Position numbers and translations under genes: made by a program. Of a DNA stretch of 64,000 nucleotides, positions 1 through 9,500 are shown one piece after another; position 1 is the stretch's first letter, and every line of letters begins with the position of its first letter. Origin of the DNA: CAVQND01 sp964653485 (lineage in GTDB: Bacteria > Verrucomicrobiota > Verrucomicrobiia > Limisphaerales > UBA8199); contig CAZZFF010000017.1 of NCBI GenBank assembly GCA_964653485.1, positions 6,333-70,332 on the forward strand. The letters are read 5' to 3'. The notes beneath the pieces were generated by a model, which worked only from the letters and a program-made list of their open reading frames with translations, ran no database searches and was not told the DNA's origin.

Positions 1-188
1 GTCCCCAGCGAATCGCCGGGGGCGTAGGTCAGCCCGCTCCCCTCGAGGCTCAACACAAAATGCCGCGTATCCTTGAGCGAGCCGGCGCCGGTCAAACGCT
101 CGTGCCGGATCAACTGGGCGATATACGGGTTGGTCCGCGACCACGGGCCTGTGGCCGGCGGCGCAGAGTCCAAGACTGAATCAGACAT
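1..188 (-). CDS. Sulfite reductase flavoprotein-like (CysJ-type) subunit, N-terminal part
   Basis: Only the first 62 codons are inside the window; the gene runs off the left edge. The protein begins MSDSVLDSAPPATGPWSRTN and continues with NPYIAQLIRHERLTG, DTRHFVLSLEGSG and YAPGDSLG. The last motif is the FAD-binding-domain signature of the CysJ / cytochrome P450 reductase family, which passes electrons from NADPH to the sulfite reductase hemoprotein. It starts directly in this domain, so it is a short form lacking an N-terminal flavodoxin domain, or that domain is separate. In-frame ATGs also occur at 197 and 203 and none has a clear ribosome binding site. It is divergent from a CbiX-like chelatase, which fits sulfite reduction and siroheme supply. 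The family call rests on a short stretch. Confidence 0.7.
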   Translation of the reverse strand, partial: MSDSVLDSAPPATGPWSRTNPYIAQLIRHERLTGAGSLKDTRHFVLSLEGSGLTYAPGDSLG

Positions 189-343
189 GGCTTGCATTGT
201 CATGAGTCTAACTATTCGCTCGCAACCCGCCAAAAATCAAATCGGTCTGCTCCTTTGTGCCGCAGTTCCGAACGACACCCTGGCTTCATAATTCATAATT
301 CGCGCCGCTTGCGCCGCCCGTCCGTCTGGGCTAAGGATTGCGG

Positions 344-1207
344 GTGAGTCGTGAGGACTTTGCGGATGCCGCCCTGGTCTTGCTGGGGCATGGGACGACG
401 CTGAACGCGAGGTCGGAGGCCCCTGTGTTCCAGCATGCCGCCGAACTGCGGCAGAGGGGCTGTTTTGCCGAGGTGCGCGAGGCCTTTTGGAAGCAGGAAC
501 CTCGCCTGGCCGAGGTCGTGTCCTCCCTGGGGGAGGCGCGCGTCTTCATCGCGCCGCTGTTCATCAGCGAGGGCTATTTTTGCGAGCGGCTGATTCCACA
601 GGCCTTGGGTTTTCGCGGCTCAGACGGGGAGGGCTTTTGCCGCGTGCGCCGGCAGAGAGGGCAGACGTTCTTCTACTGCAAGCCGGTGGGCACGCACGAG
701 AGCATGACCGGTGTGCTGCTGGCCCGGGCCCGCGAGGTCCTGGCACGATTTCCGTCGGCCCCGGGACCCGCCTTGGAAGAGACGACCCTGTTTGTCGCCG
801 GTCACGGGACTCTCCGGGACCCCAATTCGAGGCGGGCCGTCGAACGGCAGGCACACTTGATTCGGGCCATGGACCTTTATGCGGACGTGCGGGGGGTGTT
901 CCTCGAGGAGGAACCGCGGATTCGCGGCTGCTGGGCGTTGGCGGCGACGAGGCGCCTGATTGTGGTCCCGTTTTTCATCAGCGATGGCCTGCACGTCCAG
1001 GAAGACATCCCCGTGCTTCTGGGCGAGGCCGAGGATGCCGTCCAGCGACGGCTGGGGCAAGGCCGGCCAGCCTGGCACAATCCCACGGAACGAGACGGCA
1101 AATTAGTCTGGCTTTCCCCCAGCATCGGCACGGAACCAAGCCTGGCCGGGGTGGTCCTGGAGCGTGTGAGAGAAGCGGCGAGCTGGGCGGACAAGCCTGG
1201 GATTTAG
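344..1207 (+). CDS. CbiX-like sirohydrochlorin chelatase, two-domain
   Basis: Two tandem CbiX-type modules of about 140 residues are visible. Each opens with a GHGT motif (His near residues 16 and 154) and contains an FISEG/FISDG-type segment (APLFISEGY; PFFISDGLH). The motif His binds the metal and abstracts protons during insertion of Co or Fe into sirohydrochlorin, giving siroheme or a cobalamin precursor. The position beside a sulfite reductase gene favours siroheme. I place the start at GTG 344 because AAGGA at 333-337 lies six bases upstream; TTG at 338 is in frame but directly abuts that site. The protein is about 287 residues, longer than single-domain CbiX. It could be a divergent family member with another substrate. 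Confidence 0.75.
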   Translation: MSREDFADAALVLLGHGTTLNARSEAPVFQHAAELRQRGCFAEVREAFWKQEPRLAEVVSSLGEARVFIAPLFISEGYFCERLIPQALGFRGSDGEGFCRVRRQRGQTFFYCKPVGTHESMTGVLLARAREVLARFPSAPGPALEETTLFVAGHGTLRDPNSRRAVERQAHLIRAMDLYADVRGVFLEEEPRIRGCWALAATRRLIVVPFFISDGLHVQEDIPVLLGEAEDAVQRRLGQGRPAWHNPTERDGKLVWLSPSIGTEPSLAGVVLERVREAASWADKPGI

Positions 1208-1259
1208 CCCCGGTGCTTTACACCAACGTCCATGACGCCGGCGTATGAAGCATCCACGT

Positions 1260-2192
1260 TCAGTGCGTCATGAGATAGAAAATGGCGTTGACAGCGAGGG
1301 GATAGGCGCGGTTTTCCGAGAATTGGTGGAAATAGACCTCGTCTTCGCCCTCGCGTTCCCAACCGTCCCCGGTGTCGGAGTTGTGGAGCGCCAGGACCAT
1401 GATGCGCTGCTTATCGTCGAGCCAGGCGCGGACGTGCATCTCGCGGGAGCCTTGGCCGCGAAACGCGGAGGGAAGGGACTGCGGGTCGGCCGGGTCGTAG
1501 TGGCGGCGCCAGAGTTGAAGCGTGGGCACCTGCAAGCGGCTCATCGGCCCGTGCAAATCGAACACGCAGTGAAACAAAGGATGTTCCATCGACATCTCCG
1601 TCCAGGCCCGGCCGGGCAGCAGGCGTTTCATTTGCCGCTCGAAATAGTCCCAGCTCCGGTCGCCCCAAAAATCATCCACCAGGAGCGCGCCGCCGTTGAG
1701 CAGGTACTTTCGCAAGGCGTTGGCCTCGGTGTCGCGCAGTTCCATCCGCTCGGGATGGGACATGAAAATGAACGGATAATCAGCCAGCGAAGGGTCGGTC
1801 AGCTTCAAGACGCGGCAATCCGGGTCGGTCTTTATGGAAGTCAGGGATTGCAGGCGGGCGGAGAGATTGAGGTCGGCGTCCGGGTAGTCGTTGATCCAGC
1901 CCAGCCAGCTTGGACCGCCCGGGGCGGACTTGAAAATAACGCGTGTGAAGGTGAACACGTCCTTCTCGAAGCCGGGCGTGTTGGTCCAGGGCGGAAGATC
2001 AACGCTGTGGGGCGCCGTCTCGCGCGCGGTGCGGACGGTGTCTTCGTTGACCCAGTCGCCCCCCTCGGTCTGGACCATCGGCCCGGTGTTCTCGGCCCAA
2101 CGGCCGCGACCGAACTCGAATTGCGCCGCGCACAGGCCCGCGAGAAACGTCGCGGCCAAGGCCAAAGGAACTATGCTTCGCGCTGCCTGCAT
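1260..2192 (-). CDS. DUF4159 domain protein, secreted
   Basis: The 310-residue protein has a signal peptide (MQAARSIVPLALAATFLAGL, then CAAQ) and a body typical of DUF4159: a YPFIFMSHPERMEL segment, then YLLNGGALLVDDFWGD, which resembles a Rossmann-like glutamine-amidotransferase-type fold. In Verrucomicrobiota and Planctomycetes such proteins often sit near secretion or MoxR/ATPase genes; none is adjacent here. The function is unknown. The open frame continues far upstream of ATG 2192, but that part overlaps the divergent neighbour antisense and has no coding character. The gene is divergent from the exported protein at 2352, with a 159-bp shared intergenic region. Confidence 0.8.
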   Translation of the reverse strand: MQAARSIVPLALAATFLAGLCAAQFEFGRGRWAENTGPMVQTEGGDWVNEDTVRTARETAPHSVDLPPWTNTPGFEKDVFTFTRVIFKSAPGGPSWLGWINDYPDADLNLSARLQSLTSIKTDPDCRVLKLTDPSLADYPFIFMSHPERMELRDTEANALRKYLLNGGALLVDDFWGDRSWDYFERQMKRLLPGRAWTEMSMEHPLFHCVFDLHGPMSRLQVPTLQLWRRHYDPADPQSLPSAFRGQGSREMHVRAWLDDKQRIMVLALHNSDTGDGWEREGEDEVYFHQFSENRAYPLAVNAIFYLMTH

Positions 2193-2351
2193 GATCTTGC
2201 CGTGGGAAATATCCCGCGCATCGCAATGCTTGCAAGCGGAACCTGGGTCAATCTGACTTTTTGGTAGCGGTTTGCGGCTTCCAATCTTAATCTTGCCCCC
2301 GATCTTGATCTGAATGAATCGACCATTCGCCCATAAGAAACTGGAAGTCCC

Positions 2352-4619
2352 ATGACACAACCTACCGAAACATTCGACCTGCGCCGGCGTCCAAGGGCCG
2401 CCGCATGGGCAGCCGCCGCAATCGTCCTGGCGGGCCTGGCAACGGCCCCCTGCGGCGCGGCGGCGGAACAAAACCTCCTCAAAAACCCCGGATTCGAGGA
2501 GACCGCTCCCGGGACAGACACCCCGCCGGGCTGGGTCACCACGGCCGATAGCGCGGGCAAAGCCGGCCTCACGGACAAGGAGACCCACGGCGGCCGCAAT
2601 GCCATTGCCATCCCGGCACAAAGCGCCGTGGAACAGAAGCTCGACTCCGCGGCCGCCGGGGCCTACCTCGCACGATGCTGGGTCAAGTCCCAATCCGACC
2701 AGCTTGTGAGCTTCCTGCTCCAGGATTCCGATAAGCCGTGGACCGGGTACGCCATCAGCGAGACCAAAGTGCCGCGCGACAAATGGGTGCAATTGGAAAG
2801 CTTCTGCGTGCTGGATCAAAGCGGCTCCCTGACTCTCCGGCTGGGGGGGATGTCGAAGGAATTCAACCTCTACCACGGCACGTCCGGGGAGATGGGCTCG
2901 CCCATTATCGCCGATGATTTCGAGTTGATTCGCTGCAAGCCTGAGTCCTCCGCCGAACCCGTGGTATGGGATGTGAAAATGGAGTCTGGGGCCGCGCTCG
3001 ATTGGTCCGCCAGAGACCAGTGGTCCCGCGTTGACAGCCCGGGGACCGGCTTTACTGGAACTCCAGTCATTCAAGGCCGTCATATTGTGGGCGCCGTGCG
3101 CAAGAGCGACGGCGGGCTGATCCTCTACTCGGTGCAGGAAGGAAGGCTCAAGCAGCGATGCGCCATCGTTCCAGCGCCCGGCTTTTCCGCCTCCAAATGT
3201 GCGGTCGTCCACGAGAATGGCCGGAGGGGCATTCGCGTGAGCGCCGAGGCCGGAGACAGTTCCTACACCGCCTGGTTCACGGCCAAGGGGCTCGTCCGCG
3301 TGGAGTCCAGCCACGTGCCCCGCTTTGAGGTGCGGGATTGCCGCCTGCGCTACGGGCTTCTGCCCTCTTTTGTCGGAGCCGACCTCTGCTATGCCCCGGC
3401 CAGGATGCCGGCCGGCAATCAGTTCAACATCCCCTCGACACAATGGTTTGTGGGGTTGGTCGACGGCAACGACGCCATGCTCGTTGCCGCGTGGGAGAGC
3501 GATTCCCAGGCGGTCTCCTTGGGCCTGTCGGGTCAAGGGGAAAGCCGGATGATTGAGTCGTTGTCAATCGCAACCGGGACAAACGCGTTCTCGCTTTCAT
3601 TCGTGGAGCACGCCGGTATATGGCACCGGGAAGCGCTGAACGAGGAATGGCTCGGCGAATATACCCCTATCGGCTGGGCGCGTCCGTTCCCAGCACGCTG
3701 GATGGGCCGTTTCTTCGTGACTCCGGGCGGACATCCCTCCTTCCGCGAGCCTTGCATGGAGTACTCGTTTCCTATCGCGGATGCCAGGACGAGGATGTGG
3801 GGTGTCTGGTTCGAGGACTGGAATCATTATCCTTTTGCCTTCGAGGGGCCTCGCACGATTCTTCATTTCGAGAAGACCTTCATCCCCAACGGTGAGGCCC
3901 TGATCTACTTCCTCGAGCCGGCGGCGGCGGACCTTTTCTCGCCCTCGGAGATTGTCGAGCAGGCCCTGGGTCCGGAAAAGGCGGCGGCTTTGTTCGACTT
4001 TGAGGCCAACCGGGTTAGAAAGCTCAAGTATTCGACTCCAGACCTGCCCTTGTTTGACCGGCCCGTCTGCGCCACCACCACCCGGCTCTCGAAGATCAAG
4101 AAGGAGCAAAAGGCGACCGTCGGAGTGGACCTGGCCACCCACCTGTACGAGTTCATTCGCGAGATTCGCGGGCGCGTCGATCAATACGGGACCTTTTTCG
4201 CCGCGATGCAAACCTACCTCGCCGCCGAGCGCAAAGCGCATCCTGACCTTGGGGCTTACCTCGCCGAATTGCAGGGCCTGGTCGCTCAGGCCCAAGCCCA
4301 ATCCGGTGAAATCTATGCCACGCCCCTTGAGTCGGTACAGAAGAAGGTCGACGCCATGAAGGCGCTCTTGCGGGAGGGCAAAGGGGATGGGTTCGATTGC
4401 GGCGAGCTGGACGTTAGAGACACCGCCGGCTCGCAAGACGACCTTTGCCGCCGCTACAACCGGCTGGTGCTCAGGCTCGAGCAAACGGCCGCGCTGAAAT
4501 GTGGGGACTCCCCGGAAAAGGCGGTCATTGCGCTGTACATCCGGGACCAATCCCACGCCGTCCTGCGGGAACCCACCCGGTGGGAACCGCGCCGCACTTT
4601 GTACTTCTTCGAGCCTTAG
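2352..4619 (+). CDS. Large secreted protein with N-terminal CBM-like domain, function unknown
   Basis: The 755-residue product has a long Ala-rich signal sequence ending near residue 39 (AAWAAAAIVLAGLATAPCGA). Residues about 40-195 look like a jelly-roll carbohydrate-binding domain: NLLKNPGFEE, a PPGWVT segment and repeated short beta strands ending in IIADDFELIRC. The middle (about 200-560) is rich in aromatic beta strands, resembling hydrolase accessory or beta-sandwich regions, and the last 150 residues look helical. I recognise no catalytic motif. It is followed 28 bp later by a SUMF1-like lipoprotein gene on the same strand and may share its transcript. The N-terminal domain suggests binding of an extracellular polymer. 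No specific function is assigned. Confidence 0.7.
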   Translation: MTQPTETFDLRRRPRAAAWAAAAIVLAGLATAPCGAAAEQNLLKNPGFEETAPGTDTPPGWVTTADSAGKAGLTDKETHGGRNAIAIPAQSAVEQKLDSAAAGAYLARCWVKSQSDQLVSFLLQDSDKPWTGYAISETKVPRDKWVQLESFCVLDQSGSLTLRLGGMSKEFNLYHGTSGEMGSPIIADDFELIRCKPESSAEPVVWDVKMESGAALDWSARDQWSRVDSPGTGFTGTPVIQGRHIVGAVRKSDGGLILYSVQEGRLKQRCAIVPAPGFSASKCAVVHENGRRGIRVSAEAGDSSYTAWFTAKGLVRVESSHVPRFEVRDCRLRYGLLPSFVGADLCYAPARMPAGNQFNIPSTQWFVGLVDGNDAMLVAAWESDSQAVSLGLSGQGESRMIESLSIATGTNAFSLSFVEHAGIWHREALNEEWLGEYTPIGWARPFPARWMGRFFVTPGGHPSFREPCMEYSFPIADARTRMWGVWFEDWNHYPFAFEGPRTILHFEKTFIPNGEALIYFLEPAAADLFSPSEIVEQALGPEKAAALFDFEANRVRKLKYSTPDLPLFDRPVCATTTRLSKIKKEQKATVGVDLATHLYEFIREIRGRVDQYGTFFAAMQTYLAAERKAHPDLGAYLAELQGLVAQAQAQSGEIYATPLESVQKKVDAMKALLREGKGDGFDCGELDVRDTAGSQDDLCRRYNRLVLRLEQTAALKCGDSPEKAVIALYIRDQSHAVLREPTRWEPRRTLYFFEP

Positions 4620-4647
4620 TGTTCATGACCACTTAGGAGCCAACGCC

Positions 4648-5496
4648 TTGCCAACAATGTCCCTGAAGAATCTGTTCGCCGCCGCCCTGGCAACGGGGCT
4701 TCTCAGCGGCTGCGGCCACCCAACCAGTGAATCGCAGCCCGCTGGACCTCAAGTCCTCAAAACCGCTTGCGGGATGGACATGGTCTCCATACCTCCCGGC
4801 CAGTTTATCATGGGGTCGAATGACGGCCCCATTGACGCGAAACCGGCGCACCAGGTGAAGGTGGATGGTTTTTTCATGGATCAATATGAGGTCACGCAGG
4901 AGGTCTATCAGGGTGTCACCGGCACAAACCCATCCCGGCGCAAGCATCCCAAGAACCCCGTCGAGCAAGTTACGTGGTCGGCCGCCGCGAGGTTTTGCAA
5001 CGTCCGCTCGTTGCGGGAGGGCCTGAAACCCTGCTATGACACCAACAGATGGACATGCGACTTCTCGGCCAACGGCTACCGTCTGCCCACCGAGGCGGAG
5101 TGGGAGTATGCCTGCCGTTCCGGCTCCACCACGGCCTTCTATTTCGGGGACAGTCCTGAAGAGCTGAAGTCCTTCGCCTGGTTTGAAGGCAATGCCCAGT
5201 CCAAACCGCACCCGGCCGCCCAGCGCAAACCCAATGCCTGGGGCCTCTATGACATGGCGGGGAACGTGTGGGAATGGTGCAACGATTTCTATGGAGCCAA
5301 GTACTACCGGGAAAGTCCCCAAGACAATCCACGCGGTCCCGCGCAAGGCGAGAAGCGGGTGCTCAGAGGCGGGGCATGGTCAAGCAGCGCCGCCAATTGC
5401 GCCTCCTGGGTTCGAAACTGCGATGAGGCCGGCCTGACCGACGTGTGCTTGACCATGGATTCAAACGGGTTCCGGTGCGTTCGCAATCTCCATTGA
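4648..5496 (+). CDS. SUMF1/FGE-domain lipoprotein
   Basis: A signal sequence with a lipobox-like LLSGC precedes a formylglycine-generating-enzyme-type domain: MVSIPPGQFIMGS, the EVTQEVYQ segment, YRLPTEAEWEYACRSG, GLYDMAGNVWEWCNDFY, RVLRGGAWSSS and a terminal NGFRCVR. True sulfatase-activating enzymes carry two close cysteines after the RGGS motif. Here the first position reads as Ser and only NC is kept, so this is probably a SUMF1-fold protein without formylglycine-generating activity. TTG 4648 has AGGAG eight bases upstream (4635-4639); ATG 4657 is the alternative and is too far from that site. It follows the secreted protein gene by 28 bp. No sulfatase gene was seen in the window. Confidence 0.8.
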   Translation: MPTMSLKNLFAAALATGLLSGCGHPTSESQPAGPQVLKTACGMDMVSIPPGQFIMGSNDGPIDAKPAHQVKVDGFFMDQYEVTQEVYQGVTGTNPSRRKHPKNPVEQVTWSAAARFCNVRSLREGLKPCYDTNRWTCDFSANGYRLPTEAEWEYACRSGSTTAFYFGDSPEELKSFAWFEGNAQSKPHPAAQRKPNAWGLYDMAGNVWEWCNDFYGAKYYRESPQDNPRGPAQGEKRVLRGGAWSSSAANCASWVRNCDEAGLTDVCLTMDSNGFRCVRNLH

Positions 5497-5509
5497 CCGG
5501 TCCCTTGTA

Positions 5510-5533
5510 GCGGCGTCCCGGCAGGAGCGCCGC
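5510..5533. terminator. Small GC hairpin between convergent genes
   Basis: GCGGCG at 5510-5515 pairs with CGCCGC at 5528-5533 across a 12-base loop, in the gap between the convergent SUMF1-like and pseudopilin genes. No T-run follows on either strand, so a terminator role is only suggested by position. Confidence 0.25.
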
Positions 5534-5555
5534 CATTCTGTGGACTGTGAACCGC

Positions 5556-6437
5556 CTACGGAGTGCGCGTCGAATGGTTTTGCAGCCAGAACACGTCCGG
5601 GCTGTTGGGAACAGTCACGGTCGCGATCGTGCCCGGGTGGATGAGTTTGCCGGTCTGCCACTTGTGAATTTCCGAGTGGCCGTCCCCGAAGCCAAAACCG
5701 CCGGCATTATTGTGATAGCTGGCGGGATAGTCGACGATTTCTTCGGAGGAGTTTGGGACACCCGTAAAACCGGTCATCTGCACGACAAAGAAACCGTCAT
5801 TGATGCTGTCCTGACGCTCGTCCAGGAGGACGAAGGTCATCGACGGCCCTGGGTTGACCATGTCGGAGGTCTTGCGGAAGACCTGCCAGGACTTTTCCGT
5901 GCTCCAGTTGTGATAAGTGGGCGGGTCATCTCCATTGCCGCCGACCCAGTTGCTCATGGACATGCTGCGCGGACGCGGCACACGCACGCCCAGGGGGTTG
6001 AGCCCGTATGAGGTATCCGCCGGGCAATGCCAAATGCCATACGAGTGCCCACAATAGGGCATCAGGAGGCTCTTCCCGATCGTGTTCGTGTAATCCCAGT
6101 TGCCCTCAACAGTCGGGGTTGAGTCGTCCAAATCCCAGGGAGACCCCGCCGGGCCCGACCACACGTAACTCGATTCGGGTGCGTTGGCGGCGTACGCCCA
6201 AAGCAAGGTATCGCGGTTGTCTTCCGCGTACATGCGCCACGCGGTCATGAGTTGCTTCGAGTTGCTCATGCACAGGATGCCGTTGGCCCGGCTTTTCGCC
6301 TTCGACAGGGCTGGCAGAAGCATCGCCGCCAAAATCGCAATGATGGCGATGACCACCAGCAATTCAATCAAGGTAAACCCACTTCGCCCCGGGCGTCCGC
6401 CTGCCCGTCTTGGAAACGAACTACGCCAGTCATTCAT
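5556..6437 (-). CDS. Type II secretion-like pseudopilin, H-X9-DG type
   Basis: The 293-residue protein has a prepilin leader: short basic N-terminus, then GFTLIELLVVIAIIAILAAM, where cleavage and methylation occur at GF. The C-terminal part contains a His followed by nine residues and DG (H...GDG near residue 250), the H-X9-DG signature of the expanded pseudopilin families of Verrucomicrobiota and Planctomycetes. Such proteins are processed by prepilin peptidase and thought to form short pilus-like assemblies or surface proteins; the role of individual members is unknown. No secretion machinery lies next to it. It is downstream of the GH2 gene on the same strand with 139 bp between, so it probably has its own promoter. 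Confidence 0.92.
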   Translation of the reverse strand: MNDWRSSFPRRAGGRPGRSGFTLIELLVVIAIIAILAAMLLPALSKAKSRANGILCMSNSKQLMTAWRMYAEDNRDTLLWAYAANAPESSYVWSGPAGSPWDLDDSTPTVEGNWDYTNTIGKSLLMPYCGHSYGIWHCPADTSYGLNPLGVRVPRPRSMSMSNWVGGNGDDPPTYHNWSTEKSWQVFRKTSDMVNPGPSMTFVLLDERQDSINDGFFVVQMTGFTGVPNSSEEIVDYPASYHNNAGGFGFGDGHSEIHKWQTGKLIHPGTIATVTVPNSPDVFWLQNHSTRTP

Positions 6438-6576
6438 ATCTCACATTTAACTCCCAACCGTTAGCCCGTGTACAACAGGAATCTTCGGTAGAAAGGTTGG
6501 GCGCGCCTCGAGCAAATGTCAAGCTCGATTTCGCCAAAAACCACCAAGAAACCCGACCTTCTGTTGCCTTTGCGGC

Positions 6577-9500
6577 TCACTGGGCGGTAACCGCTGTCAC
6601 GGCCAGCAACGCCGGGACGCCGCGGGCCTTGTCCTTGCCGTAAATCAGGTCGACAGACTGTATCTCCACGCCGGGGCGGGGATTGTTCCATTGCTTTGCA
6701 TAGACCACGGCGCTTTGGTCCGAGTCATCGAACTTGCCGGTCCAGGCGATTTGCGCTCCGGGGAGGTCTCTGGGTTCCTGCTGTTGAAAGTGGTCGATAT
6801 CGATTTCACAAAGAATGGGGGCTTCGGCCGCTTGGCCATCGGCGTAGTGGATGACGTAACGGCAGAGCTCGAAACGCTTCTTCTCCCCGCGCTCCCGGTC
6901 GTCCATCCGGCGGTCCAGGCGCGCGGTGTGGAGGAAGAAAAGGGCGTCCGCCTTGGTGTTGATCGGGATGCCGAGGATTTCGTCGGGCAGGTTGCCCGGC
7001 ACGCCGTTGCCCCCCAGCATGAGGACCTGGGGCACGGGTGAGGTGGGCATTTCATAGACGTTGAATTTTACCCCGGCCAGGACATGTTCGCCGGGCGGCA
7101 TTGCCTTCAAGGTGCGGCGCTTGTCACCGAACCACCCACGCTCGTCCTTATAGGTCGTGGCCTTGGTGTGAATGTCGATAGGGGTGCAGGCAAGGTTGGC
7201 GCCTGCGATCACCGTGTTGCCGCCGGAGAAGGGCGCCTTGAGGTTGCTCAACACGCCGGCCAGGATCGCGCGCTTTTTGTTCTTGTTGACCGGCACGGCC
7301 TCGGTTTCCAGGAACTTGAGATTGCAGAGCACCACGCTCCCATTGCCTTTGAGGTATTGGACCATCGCGCCGATGTTGAGCATCGGCTTGACGGTGGCCC
7401 GCCACTGCGGCGAGCGCTGGACCTTCAGATAGATGTTGTCGATGCCGATTAAGGGCCTTTTGGCCGGGTCCGCGAGCCAACCCACGAGTTGGAGGGTGAC
7501 GCGGCGGGCCTTGCGCGGCGGGTTCACGGCGAAGGTCTGTGCGTCGCCGTTGGGCTGAAGGTCGTATTCCACGCGGTCTTTGCCGTCGAAGACCAGCGCG
7601 ATCTTCGTGGTGGGATTGTAGTTCACCGAGGGGTCGTGCGTGTATTCCTCGATAACTTCCGCCTGGGGCAAGTCCATGTTGATGTCGAAGGGTTTGCCGT
7701 CCTTGGGGTATTCGAAATCGATGATGAGGGGCCAGCCGTCGGAGCCAACAAACCCGTTGACGATGTTGTCGTAGCTGGGGAAATCGCTCCTGGCAAACGG
7801 CGCGAGGTCGTCGAGGTCCACCACGAAGCTGAAGATGTCCGAGGCCACATACTCGTCCGCGGTCCAGCCGAACATCCGCTTGCCGGAGAGCATCACGATG
7901 TCGCCGGTGGTCAGGCCGGCGGTGAGCGGGTTGCGCGGGGTGGAAAAGGTGACACGCTCGCGCCTGAACGGACGAATAACGTGGTCGACGCCGACGATGC
8001 GGTTGTAGTCGGCGAGACCTTCCGGCGTGAGACCGCAGAGCAACAATGTCCCGCCGCGCTGCCAGAAGGACTCGAGCGCGCCGGGATTCCCGGCCAGGAG
8101 TTTCAAGTTGGCGGGCGTGGCGGAGACAAGGGCGATCCTCCGTTCGGCGTCCTTGATGGCGGCGAGGGCGTCGGCCGCCGCGGCATACTGCAGCCCAATC
8201 GCATCGACGGCTTTGCCCAACTGCTCGTCCGCGATGACGGCGGCGACGCCGGCGTGTTCCAGCTTGTAGGTGGCGGCGCAGTGAATGAGGTTGAGCAGCA
8301 GGCGCTGGGCCACCGGGTTCGCCCCGAGCCTGCTCCCAACGTCCAGTTGGCAAAGATACATCACGCCGCGGCCCACGGGCACCTCAACCAGGGCCGAGTA
8401 TTCGAGCCGGGGGCCGCATTGGACGAGGCTCCTGGCGCCCCGTGTGGGCTTGGCATAGGCGTTGCGGAACACGAGGTCGCTGTCTGTCCGGGCCGGCCCG
8501 GTTTGCCCGGATTGCGCGGCGGGCGGGTCCGCGGCCCAGGTGAAGAGGTCTTTGTCCGCCAACCCACGCAACGCCGGATGCGAGGCGTCCTCGATAAACG
8601 CGGTGCGGCCCTCGGCGGTGGGAACCTCGGCGCCGAAGTCGTTCTTCTTTGCGCGCGGAGCTAGGTCCATCTCGGCGGGGATGGCTTGGTATCGCAGCGG
8701 GTGAGCCTGGTCGAGAACCACAATCGCACGGCCTTCGGATGCCAGGACCGCCAACCGGGTCGAGGTGCTTTCCTTGGCCTCGATGGCGTCGCGTCCGACC
8801 ACGAGCACCTTGGCGCCGGCGGGAACGGTGTCGAGTGATTGGACCGTCGCGGACGGCACCCCTGCCCTTTTGAGGAATGCTGCGGTCTGGCCGGCGGGAT
8901 CGAACACCGCGACCGTGCCGGCCTCGAGTTTCTCCGCCCCCGGTTCGGGCAGGACGGACACCGCCTTGACGTCACGATAGATTTCTTTTCCGCCCGCGCT
9001 CAGGACGAGGCTCAACTCGCCTTCCTGGCGCGCGGTGACCGATGGCATCGGCAACTCCTCGTCGAACTTCTCCGCCGTACCGGGGCCGACGTGATGCACG
9101 GAGGTTTTCGCGTAAGCCTCTTTTCCCTGGACTGTGAGCCTGCGGCTAAAGGTCATCGGGTCCGGGTATTGGGTGTCGTTGAAGATGCCGAACGTGCGGT
9201 TGACTTTTTGGGACGCTCCGAACGTCCAGTCCCACTGCCGCACCAGCACGGCGCGCGGGTTGCCGGCCCCCCGTTGTCTCGGGCCGCCTTCATCTCCCAG
9301 CCACAAGTGCCAGGCGGCGTAGTGGCCGCCCCAGCGGTAGCCTTCGGTCAACATCCGGCAGCAGGTGGCGATGGCGTCCCGAGTGGCGGCCTTGCCTTGA
9401 AAAGCGGCCTCGCCGCCCCACATCGCGTAATCGGCGGGGTTGACACCCGAGGCGAAGAAGTCCTCGCCGATGAACCGGGGCCGCTGCTCGTCCCATCTCC

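Noticed and set aside
2193..3536. Long open extension of the DUF4159 frame on the minus strand
   Set aside because: It lies antisense to the exported protein at 2352-4619, has low-complexity content and starts without a ribosome site. The signal peptide begins at ATG 2192.
6517..6522. Perfect TTGACA upstream of the pseudopilin gene (minus strand)
   Set aside because: The -10 position at 17 bases reads CAACCT and neighbouring spacings are no better.
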